Assembly: GCA_964384965.1 (NCBI GenBank)
Contig: CAYLLR010000009.1
Span: 1-21,527, forward strand
Direction of reading: 5' to 3'
DNA: 21,527 nucleotides
DNA from: GW2011-AR1 sp964384965
GTDB taxonomy: Archaea; Nanobdellota; Nanobdellia; Pacearchaeales; GW2011-AR1
Position 1 is the stretch's first letter, and every line of letters starts with the position of its first letter. The notes under the pieces are model-generated. The model worked only from the letters and a program-made list of their open reading frames with translations. It searched no databases and had not been told where the DNA came from. Of this stretch, positions 21,109 to 21,527 are shown piece after piece. Position numbers and translations under genes: made by a program.

Positions 21109-21527
21109 ATGGGATTAAAAAGTGCATTCAAAAAAGTAAAGGACAGAAAAAAGTTTAGATGGAAGAGTCGAAAGTATAAAGTTCATACCTTAAACCTTTA
21201 CGCTAAATCCGATCCTCTTGGAGGTGCAAACCAAGCAAAAGGAATAGTTCTCTCTAAATTTCAGAAAGAAGCAAGACAACCAAATTCTGCGATGAGAAAA
21301 TGTTGTAGAGTTCAATTAACAAAAAACGGGAAAGTCGTCGGGGCGTTCATCCCGGGAAATCTTGCCCAAAAATTTATCGACGAACACGATGAAGTTATGA
21401 TTGAAAGAATTGGGGGAAAACAAGGAAAAAGTAAGGGGGACATGCCAGGGATTAGATATCAAATAATTAAAGTAAATGACCAACCTCTTCAAAGATTGGT
21501 TAAAGGGAAAATAGAAAAAGGTAGAAG
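21109..21527 (+). CDS. rps12: Small ribosomal subunit protein uS12, C-terminus cut by window edge
   Basis: Read by hand from the ATG at 21109: 139 codons to the window edge with no stop. Archaeal/eukaryotic-type uS12 strings are clear: MGLKSAFKKVKDRKKFRW, AKSDPLGGANQAKGIVLSK, the decoding-centre loop RQPNSAMRKCCRVQLTKNGK, FIDEHDEVMIERIGGKQGKS and GDMPGIRYQIIKVN. Only the last few residues should be missing, since archaeal uS12 is typically about 140-147 residues. It lines the ribosomal decoding site and is the usual gene after nusA in archaeal str-type clusters. Confidence 0.95.
   Translation, partial: MGLKSAFKKVKDRKKFRWKSRKYKVHTLNLYAKSDPLGGANQAKGIVLSKFQKEARQPNSAMRKCCRVQLTKNGKVVGAFIPGNLAQKFIDEHDEVMIERIGGKQGKSKGDMPGIRYQIIKVNDQPLQRLVKGKIEKGR

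Overview
The window looks archaeal, most likely a small-genome DPANN lineage (Woesearchaeota/Pacearchaeota-like; this placement is inference). It is AT-rich. It encodes archaeal RNA polymerase subunits H, B and A, archaeal NusA and uS12, a type IV pilin with a class III signal, and a tRNA-Lys interrupted by a bulge-helix-bulge intron with no genome-encoded CCA. Most transcription units start with a TATA box centred 25.5-27.5 bases upstream of the start codon. This is the geometry of leaderless mRNAs, and it decided two start codons here.

Layout. 1-1460: a divergent pair of unknown genes, a cut-off long protein on the minus strand and a 112-residue coiled-coil protein on the plus strand. 1503-2705: a glutamyl-tRNA synthetase that stops where the anticodon-binding barrel should begin. 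2725-3455: a pilin gene with a leader and a perfect Shine-Dalgarno, then a poly-T terminator and a small membrane ORF that appears to have lost one base. 3483-5111 (minus): a U32-family tRNA hydroxylase-type protein and an unknown protein.

5254-12786 is a deoxynucleotide-supply neighbourhood. It has nrdR with two NrdR-box-like operators, class II B12-dependent ribonucleotide reductase (nrdJ), an unknown protein, corrinoid adenosyltransferase (cobO), a small membrane protein, an NMP-kinase-like protein, thymidylate kinase, thymidylate synthase and a thioredoxin. Read together: CobO makes adenosylcobalamin for NrdJ, thioredoxin can re-reduce it, ThyA and Tmk supply dTTP, and NrdR controls the reductase. 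Two unknown proteins packed around cobO are candidates for corrinoid handling.

12955-13071 is the intron-containing tRNA-Lys(UUU). 13254-21527 is the transcription/translation cluster rpoH-rpoB-rpoA-nusA-X-rps12. rpoB is in one piece, and rpoA carries A' and A'' as one polypeptide with a very short junction. No rpl30e lies between rpoA and nusA; an unknown 104-residue gene instead sits between nusA and rps12. No mobile elements, CRISPR arrays or rRNA genes were seen, and no gene-free stretch exceeds 300 bases.
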